Assembly: GCA_015060835.1 (NCBI GenBank)
Contig: SUXT01000007.1
Location: 1-54,239 of the forward strand
Direction: 5' to 3'
Origin: Bacteroidales bacterium
Lineage (GTDB): Bacteria > Bacteroidota > Bacteroidia > Bacteroidales > Bacteroidaceae
DNA: 54,239 bases
Within the stretch, counting starts at the first letter, position 1; the number at the start of each line of letters is the position of its first letter. Position numbers and translations under genes: made by a program. This document shows, in pieces, positions 42,146 to 51,378 of the stretch. Below the pieces are notes generated by a model. That model was not told the DNA's origin and searched no databases. It saw nothing but the letters and a program-made list of their open reading frames with translations.

Positions 42146-43051
42146 ATGAAACCTACACTTTTTGTATTAGCAGCAGGAATGGGCAGCCGTTACGGCGGTC
42201 TGAAACAGCTCGACGGTCTTGGCCCCAACGGAGAAACCATCATGGACTACTCTATCTTTGATGCAATCCGCGGCGGCTTCGGTAAATTGGTATTCGTAAT
42301 CCGCAAGGACTTCGAACAGGACTTCCGCGAGAAAATCCTCAGCAAATACGAGGGACACCTTCCCACAGAATTGGTATTCCAGGCTATCGATGACCTTCCC
42401 GAAGGCTTCACTGCTCCCGAAGACCGCAAAAAACCCTGGGGAACAAACCACGCAGTGCTCATGGGCAAGAATGCTATCAAAGAGCCTTTTGCAGTAATCA
42501 ACGCAGACGACTTCTACGGCAAGGACGCATTCGCAGTTATGGGCAAATGGTTGTCAGAGCTTCCCGAAGGCAGCACAAACAGATACAGCATGGTAGGCTT
42601 CCGTGTATGCAACACTCTCAGCGAGAACGGTAGCGTAGCACGCGGCGTATGCGAGAAGAACGACGAGAATATGCTCACAGGCGTTGTTGAGCGCACAGAA
42701 ATCATGCGCGTTGACGGCAAAATCTGCTACAAAGACGAGAACGGCGCATGGATTGAGGTTGCTGAGAATGCACCCGTATCTATGAACTTCTGGGGCTTCA
42801 CACCCGACTACTTCAACTACTCAGAGGAGCAGTTCGTTGACTTCTTGAAGGCAAATGCAAGCAACCCCAAATCAGAGTTCTTCATTCCTTTGGTAATCGA
42901 CACACTCATCAACAGCGGCAAAGCAACTTGCGAGGTACTTGACACCACATCAAAATGGTTCGGTGTAACATACGCAGACGACCGTCAGGCTACAGTCGAC
43001 AAGATTGTTTCTTTGATTGAGGCAGGCGAATATCCCAACAAACTCTTCTAA
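42146..43051 (+). CDS. Sugar nucleotidyltransferase (GalU/RmlA-like)
   Basis: LFVLAAGMGSRYGGLKQLDGLGPNGETIMDYSIFDA; PWGTNHAVLMGK; FAVINADDFYG. Confidence 0.88.
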   Translation: MKPTLFVLAAGMGSRYGGLKQLDGLGPNGETIMDYSIFDAIRGGFGKLVFVIRKDFEQDFREKILSKYEGHLPTELVFQAIDDLPEGFTAPEDRKKPWGTNHAVLMGKNAIKEPFAVINADDFYGKDAFAVMGKWLSELPEGSTNRYSMVGFRVCNTLSENGSVARGVCEKNDENMLTGVVERTEIMRVDGKICYKDENGAWIEVAENAPVSMNFWGFTPDYFNYSEEQFVDFLKANASNPKSEFFIPLVIDTLINSGKATCEVLDTTSKWFGVTYADDRQATVDKIVSLIEAGEYPNKLF

Positions 43052-43077
43052 TAAAGAAGATTTTTTGAATAAACAAT

Positions 43078-43104
43078 AAAATAAGGGGCTGTGGCCCCTT
43101 ATTT
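43078..43104 (+). terminator. Intrinsic terminator
   Basis: aaaataaggggc-tgt-ggccccttatttt. Confidence 0.82.
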
Positions 43105-43126
43105 TGTATAACACAAGCATATCATT

Positions 43127-44893
43127 ATGAAAGTAGCAACAAAGATTATGATGTTTGCCGCACTGCTTCTCGTTGCGGCCTGTGCGAAGGAGACACGCAC
43201 ATTCACATACGAAGAGGTAACAGAGGCATGGCACAAGGGAACAACACTCCCCGTAGATGCATCAGCACAGTTCCCTCCCAAACCCGTAAAGCCTGCAAAG
43301 GATAACGGTATGAACGTACTTGTAGATGTATCGCACCAATGCACATTCGCCTACCTGTGGGGAATGCCTCCCCAACTCAGAGAGGACGGCTACCGTGCAA
43401 TCCCCTCAATGGCATCACTCGACAAGGTTCTTGACGAGGATGGCGTAAGCCGTATGCGTTTGCAGTTCGACGAAGAGAACAACATCTACCCCTTTGGCTG
43501 GGTACCCAACTACAAATACAACATCGTAGTAACCCAGCAACTCGACAGAAATGCCCCCGGCTATACAGAGGCCGAGTGCAAAGCCCTCGAAGAGTTTGTA
43601 GCAGACGGCGGTTCACTCTTTATCCTCACCAACCCCCAAAGCAGCGTCGAGGGATGGAGCATGAACAACCTCGCTGCACAGTTCGGCGCAAAATACACCG
43701 ACAAGCAGGACAAGTACAAAGGCTTCAACTACGCAGTGATAGAGGTTGACGACAAATGGGAAGTTCTCGCAAAGGGCGAGAACGGACAGCCCGTACGCGC
43801 ACGCCGCACCTACAAGGATGGTCGAATTATCATCAGCGGATACAGCGAAGAGATTCACTTCGAAGAGATACACGACCAGGCAAGCGACGAGGAGAAAGCC
43901 CGCAAAACAGGCATCAACAAGACACGACGCGCCATTGCAGACCAGACATTCGGATGGTTGAGCGAAAATCAGAAATCATTCGGCGAGAAGTATCGTCCCG
44001 GACAGAGCGGTTGGGGCGGCGGTGGTGCAATCTACCCCGAACTTGAGACCAACCTCGATGGTTTTGTTGTATACTACACTCCCAATATGGACGAAAAGCT
44101 CAAACAGACCGTTGTAACCGAAATGCCCCGTATCACAAAACAGATAATGGCATGGCACCCCTCGACACCCACTCCCGAGCCCATGTATCTGCTCCTTGCA
44201 GCAGGCGGTGGTGGCGGATGGGCAGTAAATGCCTACAAGCCTAAGGAGAACGGTATCATAAGCACCGACATCGAGGGCCTCATCGGCATCTATGCCCACG
44301 AACTTGCCCACACCCTCGGCGGCCCCGCAAATGCCAAAGGCGAGAAAGCCGGCGAATCACCCTTCCACAATCAGGGCGAGGCTCATGCCGGATGGTTCCA
44401 GGGCAAGATAATGGCTATGTACGACAGCGCACTGCTCGAAAGACCCAACAGAGACTGCCACTTGAACTTCACCCCCGAATATATGGATATAGACCTCAAG
44501 CGCTACACCAACGATGCGGCATATGCCGACAGTTGCGGCAAGGGTAAAGATTGGGGCAAATCATGGGTAATATGGCAGAAGATGGACGATGTATATGGCA
44601 CCACATGGTATCCTCGCTGGAGACACATACAGTACACACGCTGGATGGAGACACCCGAGAAGGTACTCACATGGGAAGAGACTGTAGAGGATATGTCTAT
44701 AGCAGTAGGCGAGGACCTTTTCCCCTTCTTCCGCGCAATCAACACCTCGCTCGACCGCGAGAAATGTGGCGAAATTGAGTTCAACGGCGAGAAACTGACA
44801 CTCCCCGTTGCACGCATCGACGCTACAACACCTCCCGGCAAGGTGAATCTGTCAAACATCGGCGATTGGTCTAAACCCCTCGAAAAGAAATAA
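43127..44893 (+). CDS. Lipoprotein with predicted zinc metallopeptidase domain (HExxH)
   Basis: Lipobox LLLVAACAKE; GATase/DUF4350-like segment EFVADGGSLFILTNP; GIYAHELAHTLGG followed by NQGEAHAGWF. Confidence 0.65.
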   Translation: MKVATKIMMFAALLLVAACAKETRTFTYEEVTEAWHKGTTLPVDASAQFPPKPVKPAKDNGMNVLVDVSHQCTFAYLWGMPPQLREDGYRAIPSMASLDKVLDEDGVSRMRLQFDEENNIYPFGWVPNYKYNIVVTQQLDRNAPGYTEAECKALEEFVADGGSLFILTNPQSSVEGWSMNNLAAQFGAKYTDKQDKYKGFNYAVIEVDDKWEVLAKGENGQPVRARRTYKDGRIIISGYSEEIHFEEIHDQASDEEKARKTGINKTRRAIADQTFGWLSENQKSFGEKYRPGQSGWGGGGAIYPELETNLDGFVVYYTPNMDEKLKQTVVTEMPRITKQIMAWHPSTPTPEPMYLLLAAGGGGGWAVNAYKPKENGIISTDIEGLIGIYAHELAHTLGGPANAKGEKAGESPFHNQGEAHAGWFQGKIMAMYDSALLERPNRDCHLNFTPEYMDIDLKRYTNDAAYADSCGKGKDWGKSWVIWQKMDDVYGTTWYPRWRHIQYTRWMETPEKVLTWEETVEDMSIAVGEDLFPFFRAINTSLDREKCGEIEFNGEKLTLPVARIDATTPPGKVNLSNIGDWSKPLEKK

Positions 44894-44900
44894 AACAAAA

Positions 44901-44958
44901 TTGTAAAAGCCATAAAGGTGCGACATTTGTGAGTGTCGCACCTTTATGGCTTTTACAA
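44901..44958. terminator. Strong hairpin terminator
   Basis: 25-bp perfect stem ttgtaaaagccataaaggtgcgaca / tgtcgcacctttatggcttttacaa. Confidence 0.88.
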
Positions 44959-45008
44959 GCATATACAAAAAAAGCAGATAATTGCTTTGCTGTTAACACC
45001 GTTTGCCC

Positions 45009-45016
45009 TATCTTTG
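45009..45016 (+). promoter_or_regulatory. Putative -7 element of the thiamine operon
   Basis: TAtcTTTG about 20 nt downstream of ttgctttg and just upstream of the riboswitch. Confidence 0.6.
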
Positions 45017-45032
45017 CACACAGATTTCAAAT

Positions 45033-45105
45033 ACGGGGTGCCTTAAGACATGGGCTGAGATCATACCCAAGAACCTGATCCGGATAATGCCGGCGTAGGA
45101 AAGAG
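45033..45105 (+). promoter_or_regulatory. TPP (THI-box) riboswitch
   Basis: acggggtgcc...gggctgagatcatacccaagaacctgatccggataatgccggcgtagga matches the THI-box consensus. Confidence 0.95.
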
Positions 45106-45211
45106 CTTACATACACATTCCAATTTTATGTAAGCGATGCAGGAAAATCCCCATTTTCTGTTTAACGACGGAGCATGGTGGATTTATTTTTTGTCCCGTG
45201 CTCCATAAAAA

Positions 45212-47455
45212 TTGGAGATTGCAATGAAAAAAAGAACATTGCTCGGCTGCCTGCTGATGGCGGCCTTGCCCTCACTGCTCAGTGCACAGGAGGGAGTGAA
45301 AGACAGCCTGCACAACAGTTTGCAGGAAGTGGAAATAATGTCGATACGTGCGACAGAGACTACTCCGGTTGCCTACACGAACATAGGCAGGGATGAACTG
45401 AAAAAGCGCAATACAGGAGTGGATTTTCCGTATCTTGTAAAAATGACACCCTCGGCGGTAGTAACGAGCGACGCAGGTGCGGGAATAGGATACACAAGCC
45501 TGCGCATACGCGGAACCGATGCCACACGCATAAACGTAACTGCCAACGGAATACCGGTCAACGACGCAGAGAGCCATACTGTATTCTGGGTAAACATCCC
45601 CGACCTTGCCTCCTCGGTAAAGGACATACAGATACAACGCGGAGCAGGTACATCGACCAACGGTGCTGGCGCATTCGGTGCAAGCATCAATATGCAGACA
45701 AGCGAGTTCAACACACAGCCATACGCAGGCTTCAGCGGCTCGGCAGGCTCGTTCGGCACACACAAAGAGACACTGCGTGCCGGAACAGGACTTTTAGCCG
45801 ACCATTGGACATTCGATGTAAGGCTTTCGGGCATTGGCAGCGACGGATACATCGACCGCGCATCGACCGACCTTAAATCATACTACCTTCAGGGGGCATA
45901 TTACAGCGGAAGCACTACTGTGCGACTGATAAATTTTGCCGGCGTGGAGGAGACCTACCATGCATGGAACTACGCAAGCAAGGAGGAGATGGAGCTTTAC
46001 GGCCGCCGATACAACAGTTGCGGATATATGTACACCGACGACAGTGGCAAAGCTCACTACTACGACGGACAGACCGACAACTACGAACAAAACAACTGGC
46101 AACTTCTGCTCGACCACCATTTCAACAACGAGTGGAGTATGAGCACAGGCCTGCACTACACTAAGGGCGACGGTTACTATCAGGAGTACAAGGGCGAACG
46201 CAAGCTGAAGGAGTATGCCCTTGTACCCTTCACATTCGATGGCAATGAAGTGAAAAAGAGCGACCTTATACGCCGCAAGGCTATGGACAACCACTTTGGC
46301 GGGGCAATCTTCTCGCTCAACTACAAGGACGACCGTTTGAGCACATCGCTGGGCGGAGGTGCCAACCGATACTATGGTTTACACTTCGGGCGCGTGCTAT
46401 GGGTAAAGGACTACATGGGCAACCTCACCCCCGACCACGAATATTACCACAACAACGGTGCAAAAAACGACGCCAACATCTATCTTAAGGGCGACTATCG
46501 ACTCACAGACAACCTTAATATATATGCCGACCTGCAATACCGCCACATCGATTACAAGATTGACGGTAACAACGACAAATGGAACGATGCTACCGATGCA
46601 TTGCAAACACTCGCCATCGACGAGAAGTTCGACTTTTTCAACCCCAAAGCCGGAGCATCGTGGCAGATTGACAGGAACAACCGTCTGTTTGCATCGGTGA
46701 GTGTAGCCCACAAGGAGCCTACCCGCAACAACTACACCGACGGCAAACTCGACGAACATCCCAAAGCCGAGCGTCTCACCGACTATGAGCTTGGTTATAC
46801 ATTTGCCAACAAATATTTCCACGCAGGCGCAAACATCTATTATATGGACTACAAGGACCAGCTTGTGCTCACCGGCGAGCTTAACGAGATTGGTGAACCG
46901 TTGGCTGCGAACATCCCCGACAGCTACCGCACGGGCGTGGAGCTTATGGCGGGTGTGGAACTTCCCTGCGGATTCAATTGGGATGCAAATGCAACCTTCA
47001 GCCGCAACCGCATCAAGAATTTCACCGAAGTTCTGTATGACGATGACACTTACGAGCGTTGGGAAATAAATCATGGCAGTACACAGATATCATTCTCGCC
47101 GGACATTATTGTGAACAACACATTCTCGTATCGCCTCAAAGGATTCGAAGCATCGTTGCAATCAAACTATGTGAGCAAACAATATATGAGCAACACCGAG
47201 CAGAAAGAGCACAGCCTCGATGCATATTTTGTAAGTAATCTAAGCCTCTCATACACTTTCAAACTGCCAAAGACCAAGAGTGTAACCGTTGGTGCGACAA
47301 TTTACAATATCTTCAATGAAGAGTATGAGAGCAACGGGTACGCAGGCAGCGGATACTACACAGACGGTGATGGCACACGCCACCGCTACAACTATGCAGG
47401 ATACGCAGCGCAGGCAGGAACAAATATTTTGGGACACATAAACATTGACTTTTAA
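45212..47455 (+). CDS. TonB-dependent receptor, predicted thiamine-type
   Basis: 747 aa; plug domain GYTSLRIRGTDATRINVTANGIPVNDAESHTVFWVNIPDL; under TPP riboswitch and beside PnuT/TPK. Confidence 0.92.
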   Translation: MEIAMKKRTLLGCLLMAALPSLLSAQEGVKDSLHNSLQEVEIMSIRATETTPVAYTNIGRDELKKRNTGVDFPYLVKMTPSAVVTSDAGAGIGYTSLRIRGTDATRINVTANGIPVNDAESHTVFWVNIPDLASSVKDIQIQRGAGTSTNGAGAFGASINMQTSEFNTQPYAGFSGSAGSFGTHKETLRAGTGLLADHWTFDVRLSGIGSDGYIDRASTDLKSYYLQGAYYSGSTTVRLINFAGVEETYHAWNYASKEEMELYGRRYNSCGYMYTDDSGKAHYYDGQTDNYEQNNWQLLLDHHFNNEWSMSTGLHYTKGDGYYQEYKGERKLKEYALVPFTFDGNEVKKSDLIRRKAMDNHFGGAIFSLNYKDDRLSTSLGGGANRYYGLHFGRVLWVKDYMGNLTPDHEYYHNNGAKNDANIYLKGDYRLTDNLNIYADLQYRHIDYKIDGNNDKWNDATDALQTLAIDEKFDFFNPKAGASWQIDRNNRLFASVSVAHKEPTRNNYTDGKLDEHPKAERLTDYELGYTFANKYFHAGANIYYMDYKDQLVLTGELNEIGEPLAANIPDSYRTGVELMAGVELPCGFNWDANATFSRNRIKNFTEVLYDDDTYERWEINHGSTQISFSPDIIVNNTFSYRLKGFEASLQSNYVSKQYMSNTEQKEHSLDAYFVSNLSLSYTFKLPKTKSVTVGATIYNIFNEEYESNGYAGSGYYTDGDGTRHRYNYAGYAAQAGTNILGHINIDF

Positions 47456-47463
47456 AAGGGTAT

Positions 47464-48090
47464 TTGAAGCCCTCTAAAACCAATTACACAAGAACTATGA
47501 CACTCGAAATTCTGGGAACGGCAGTAGGCATCATCTACTTGTGGCTGGAGTACCGCGCAAGCATCTATCTGTGGATAGCAGGAATCATTATGCCCGCAAT
47601 ATACATATTCATATACTACGATGCAGGGCTGTATGCCGACTTTGGCATAAACATCTACTATCTGCTTATAGCACTCTACGGATGGGTGGCGTGGAAGACC
47701 GGCTTCACACTGACAGGCAAAAAGGATGAGAGAAGCAGGGAACTCCCCATCAGCAACGCCCCCAAAAGTGTGTGGCCGAAGATTGCTGTGGCATACATCG
47801 CCGCACAGCTGTTCATCACATGGATTCTTGTGGAATACACCGATAGCACCGTACCCATTGCCGACTCGTTCACAACTGCACTGAGCATTGTAGGAATGTG
47901 GATGCTCGCACGCAAATACATCGAGCAGTGGTGGGTGTGGTGCATCGTAGATATTGCAAGCGCGGCACTGTATGTCTATAAAGGGCTATATTTCACAGCC
48001 GTTCTCTATGCAGTCTACGCTATAATTGCTATCTTTGGCTACCGCAAATGGAAAAACATGATGCAGCATGAACAACAGAGATTACCATAA
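47464..48090 (+). CDS. pnuT: PnuC-family transporter, predicted thiamine transporter PnuT
   Basis: 208 aa multi-pass; LYADFGINIYYLLIALYGWVAWK; thiamine operon context. Confidence 0.88.
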   Translation: MKPSKTNYTRTMTLEILGTAVGIIYLWLEYRASIYLWIAGIIMPAIYIFIYYDAGLYADFGINIYYLLIALYGWVAWKTGFTLTGKKDERSRELPISNAPKSVWPKIAVAYIAAQLFITWILVEYTDSTVPIADSFTTALSIVGMWMLARKYIEQWWVWCIVDIASAALYVYKGLYFTAVLYAVYAIIAIFGYRKWKNMMQHEQQRLP

Positions 48091-48694
48091 ATTCGATGCA
48101 GTGGTACTCGCAGGAGGCGACTACCCTACTGCCCCGCAACCGCTTGAGATATTGCACAATGCAGAATATATTGTATGTTGCGACGGCGCAGCCGACAACT
48201 ATATTTCACTCGGGCACACCCCTGATGCCATTGTGGGCGACGGCGACTCGATAAGCCCGGAGAACCGCGAGAAATATGCCGACAGACTGCACATTGTAAA
48301 CGAGCAGGAGAGCAACGACCAGACTAAGGCTGTGCGTTTCCTGCTGTCGCAGGGGAAGAGCAGGATTGCCATCGTTGGTGCTACCGGACGGCGCGAGGAC
48401 CACACAATAGGAAACATCAGCCTGCTCATAGAGTATGCCCGCGCGGGAGCCGCTGTATATTCCTTCACCAATCATGGGGTATTTGTTCCGTGCAACGGCA
48501 CTACCATACACTGTTGCCGCAAAGGACAGCAACTTTCAATCTTCAGCATCACAGCAAAAGCCCTCAGTGCCGAGGGGCTACTCTACCCTATTTACGACTT
48601 TACCAACTGGTGGCAGGGCACTCTGAACGAATGTACCGGCGAGAGTGTTACAATACACGCCGAGGGGGAGTATCTGCTCTTCTTCAACTACTGA
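48068..48694 (+). CDS. Thiamine pyrophosphokinase
   Basis: CDGAADNYISLGHTPDAIVGDGDSI; EQESNDQTKAVRFLL; GATGRREDHTIGNISLL. Confidence 0.92.
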   Translation: MNNRDYHKFDAVVLAGGDYPTAPQPLEILHNAEYIVCCDGAADNYISLGHTPDAIVGDGDSISPENREKYADRLHIVNEQESNDQTKAVRFLLSQGKSRIAIVGATGRREDHTIGNISLLIEYARAGAAVYSFTNHGVFVPCNGTTIHCCRKGQQLSIFSITAKALSAEGLLYPIYDFTNWWQGTLNECTGESVTIHAEGEYLLFFNY

Positions 48695-48722
48695 AAGTAG
48701 GGTAATTCCAAAGAACTACCCT

Positions 48723-49130
48723 CTATATTTTCGATGTCTCCAGCATCAAGCGGAATCTGGAAGAAGCAATACCCACCATATTCAATGAGTGCTCAATATT
48801 ATTCTTCAAATTCTGTTCGTCGCTGTAATAGAACTCACAACTTACATTTACATTTTCCAATGATTCGTCCAGGAAGAATTTGGCAACCTTAAAATCGCGT
48901 GTCAACTTATTGCACACAAGCATTATGGCTGTTATATCATCATCTTTATCTATGGAATATGTGTGTGGTAAGAGCAACGATATAAAATCATCGTCATGTT
49001 CTGTTCCCATGACATATACAGTTTTGAGTTCATAACGCAGGAAGAGATCGCCATCCTCGTCCTCTTTAAGTGTGTAGCCAAGCGCTTCAAAAGCGTTTTT
49101 TACAATCTCTTTTTTGGATATATTTTCCAT
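48723..49130 (-). CDS. Small protein, possible YbjN/T3SS-chaperone-like fold
   Basis: 135 aa; FEALGYTLKEDEDGDLFLRYELKTVYVMGTEHDDDFISLLLP; similar layout to the 145-aa neighbour. Confidence 0.5.
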   Translation of the reverse strand: MENISKKEIVKNAFEALGYTLKEDEDGDLFLRYELKTVYVMGTEHDDDFISLLLPHTYSIDKDDDITAIMLVCNKLTRDFKVAKFFLDESLENVNVSCEFYYSDEQNLKNNIEHSLNMVGIASSRFRLMLETSKI

Positions 49131-49159
49131 AAATATCTGTTTTAATAGTTAAGGGCGGT

Positions 49160-49597
49160 TTATTCGTCCGAATCTTCATTACTCTCTGTATTATCATTAT
49201 CAGAAGAATCGCTTTGGAGGGTTTCTATCTCCGCGATGGTCTTGCGGGCAAAATCCAATCCTCTCGAAAGGTGGACAATCATACGCAGAATTATTTTTTC
49301 CAAGTCCTCATCACCAATCAATTCACGCTCGTACATCATCCACAGACTGTCAGCTATGCTATAGGCCTTCACATACTTGAGCGTTGAATTTATTTTCTCG
49401 CTCAAACAGCAGAATTTTGCAACATCTCCATCCTCAAGTTCATAAAAACCGGGGATTGAAATACAGAGAAAATCCTCGTCCGCATCGGTCAGGTAAAGAA
49501 ACTTAGCTCCTTCGTATTTGAAAGAGTAACCATACTCTCCTACTTTTTCCAACTTGAATCCCATGTCGACTAATGTCTCCAAAATTTTTTCCTTCAT
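49160..49597 (-). CDS. Small protein, paralogue-like to 48723-49130; possible YbjN/T3SS-chaperone-like fold
   Basis: 145 aa; LVDMGFKLEKVGEYGYSFKYEGAKFLYLTDADEDFLCISIPGFYELEDGD; acidic C-terminus. Confidence 0.5.
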   Translation of the reverse strand: MKEKILETLVDMGFKLEKVGEYGYSFKYEGAKFLYLTDADEDFLCISIPGFYELEDGDVAKFCCLSEKINSTLKYVKAYSIADSLWMMYERELIGDEDLEKIILRMIVHLSRGLDFARKTIAEIETLQSDSSDNDNTESNEDSDE

Positions 49598-49622
49598 ACT
49601 TTTTTGTGTTTATTGTTAATAA

Positions 49623-50591
49623 TCAGAATCCTATTCTCACTCGGGAGCACTCCTTGTCTTTCGAAGAGAACTCACACCTGAGCTGTTCATACTCACGTAT
49701 ATCCTTGCTGCTTACCGAAGGAGTTCGGCCCGCGATTATCTCCTCAAGCAAAGATTGTGTAATTGGTTGCAGACAGCCGTCATCGCTACGTATTGCCTCG
49801 TTGAATGCCTTGCGTGCTGCAACCTCTACAATATAAGTGATGTCGCTGCAATTATAGCCATTTGTAAGTTCGGCCAGATGTTCGGTATCCACCTCCTCCG
49901 CTGTAGGCAATTTGGAGAGAGCAAGATCGAATAGGTTTTTACGGGCCTCTTTGTCGGGCATATCAATATACACCAGTTCGTCTATTCTGCCGGTACGGAG
50001 CACAGCCTTGTCGATACGTTCCGGGTGATTGGTGGCAGCAAGCACATACACACCTCGTTCCGATGCATTGTTCAACATGCATAGAAACTCATTTACCTCG
50101 CTGTTGTAATGTTGGTTTGCCTCGTCGCCCGACCTGCGGGGAACCATTGCGTCAAATTCGTCGAAGAACAGAAGAGTGGGCGCTTTTTTCTCCGCATCGC
50201 GAAATACCTCTCCTATCTTCTGTTGGGTGCCATGTACCCAGGTGCAGGCTATATCATCGGGGACAATTTTCACAAAATTGATTCCCAATTCCTCGGCCAT
50301 TTTTTCGGCAAAAAAGGTCTTACCGCAACCTGCAGGGCCATAAAACAGCATAGAGGGTGGCTTTATACCGTAAGCTTTTGCAATTTCTATGTGGTTGAAT
50401 ACGTTTATAAAACTTTCTATCACCATTTTCTTCAAATTCTCCATTCCTGCAATATCGCTGAAGCCGTTGCCGGTTTTTGCTTTTTTACATCTGCCGGCAT
50501 CCGTATTTCCACTGTCAGAAGTTTTTCTTGTCTCTCCATTCTGCTTGCCTAAGTTGCGAAGCAATTCTTTTTCCACATTTGAAAATTCCAT
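49623..50591 (-). CDS. AAA+ ATPase (Cdc48/FtsH-like single AAA module)
   Basis: 322 aa; Walker A YGPAGCGKTF, Walker B LLFFDEFDAMV, second region of homology AATNHPERIDKAVLRTGRIDELVYI. Confidence 0.88.
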   Translation of the reverse strand: MEFSNVEKELLRNLGKQNGETRKTSDSGNTDAGRCKKAKTGNGFSDIAGMENLKKMVIESFINVFNHIEIAKAYGIKPPSMLFYGPAGCGKTFFAEKMAEELGINFVKIVPDDIACTWVHGTQQKIGEVFRDAEKKAPTLLFFDEFDAMVPRRSGDEANQHYNSEVNEFLCMLNNASERGVYVLAATNHPERIDKAVLRTGRIDELVYIDMPDKEARKNLFDLALSKLPTAEEVDTEHLAELTNGYNCSDITYIVEVAARKAFNEAIRSDDGCLQPITQSLLEEIIAGRTPSVSSKDIREYEQLRCEFSSKDKECSRVRIGF

Positions 50592-50712
50592 AATATCTCC
50601 TCCTTTTTTTATTATAGAGTATTTTTTCTTCTTTATTATATCATTGAATAGAACAAAATAACGCTATTCAATGTTATAGAGGATTTTCGAGAGCAGAATC
50701 TATAAAAAAAAT

Positions 50713-51211
50713 GCAAAATGATTATCAAATATATTACCTAAAGTGTAATGTTGTTGGAATTAGTAACTTAAAAAGTTGTCCCTCTTTAAGGGGGGCAACG
50801 CGGAATGGAGCGTTGCTTGCGACGACGGAATATTTATATTCCCAAAACTACAGCAAGCGAGTGAATGGAAGTTTACTTACATTTACAACGAGCGCAGCAT
50901 AGTTTCGATATTATCAAAGGAGTGCCGAACGCATGTGAGGTCTTCCTCTTTTTTCTAAGGAAAAAGTTCGGAGGGGGTTCTTAACCTATCGTATTGCAAT
51001 AAACCGTACTACGCGAGGAAAACCCCTCCGTCTTCAAAAAACTTCGTTTTTTGAATAGACCTCGCAAGCTCGGCACTCCTTAGGAAAGCTAAAGCTTTCG
51101 TCGTCGCAAACATTGCTTATTACGCAATGTCCCCTTTAAGGGCAGGAGCTTTTTTAATAAGCTTTTTTGCTGATATTTAAAAGCATAGCATATATTGATT
51201 TAAAATAAATG
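50713..51211 (+). repeat. Longest complete copy of the mosaic interspersed noncoding repeat
   Basis: Begins aaaatgattatcaaatatattacctaaagtg...agtaacttaaaaagttgtccctctttaagggggg; remainder inverted relative to 1-305 with additional internal segments. Confidence 0.9.
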
Positions 51212-51378
51212 TGTCCAAAGATTAGCTTTAAGGGCAGCAATATTTTAGAATAGTTTTTTATCCATTGAAGGATGGGGTTGTACTTTTTAGGTATAATATC
51301 GCATAATCATTAAATGCAAAATCTTTTCCGTAAGCAGAGAAGACCTTGCATTTTTAAGAAGCTGTTTGAATTTTATTA

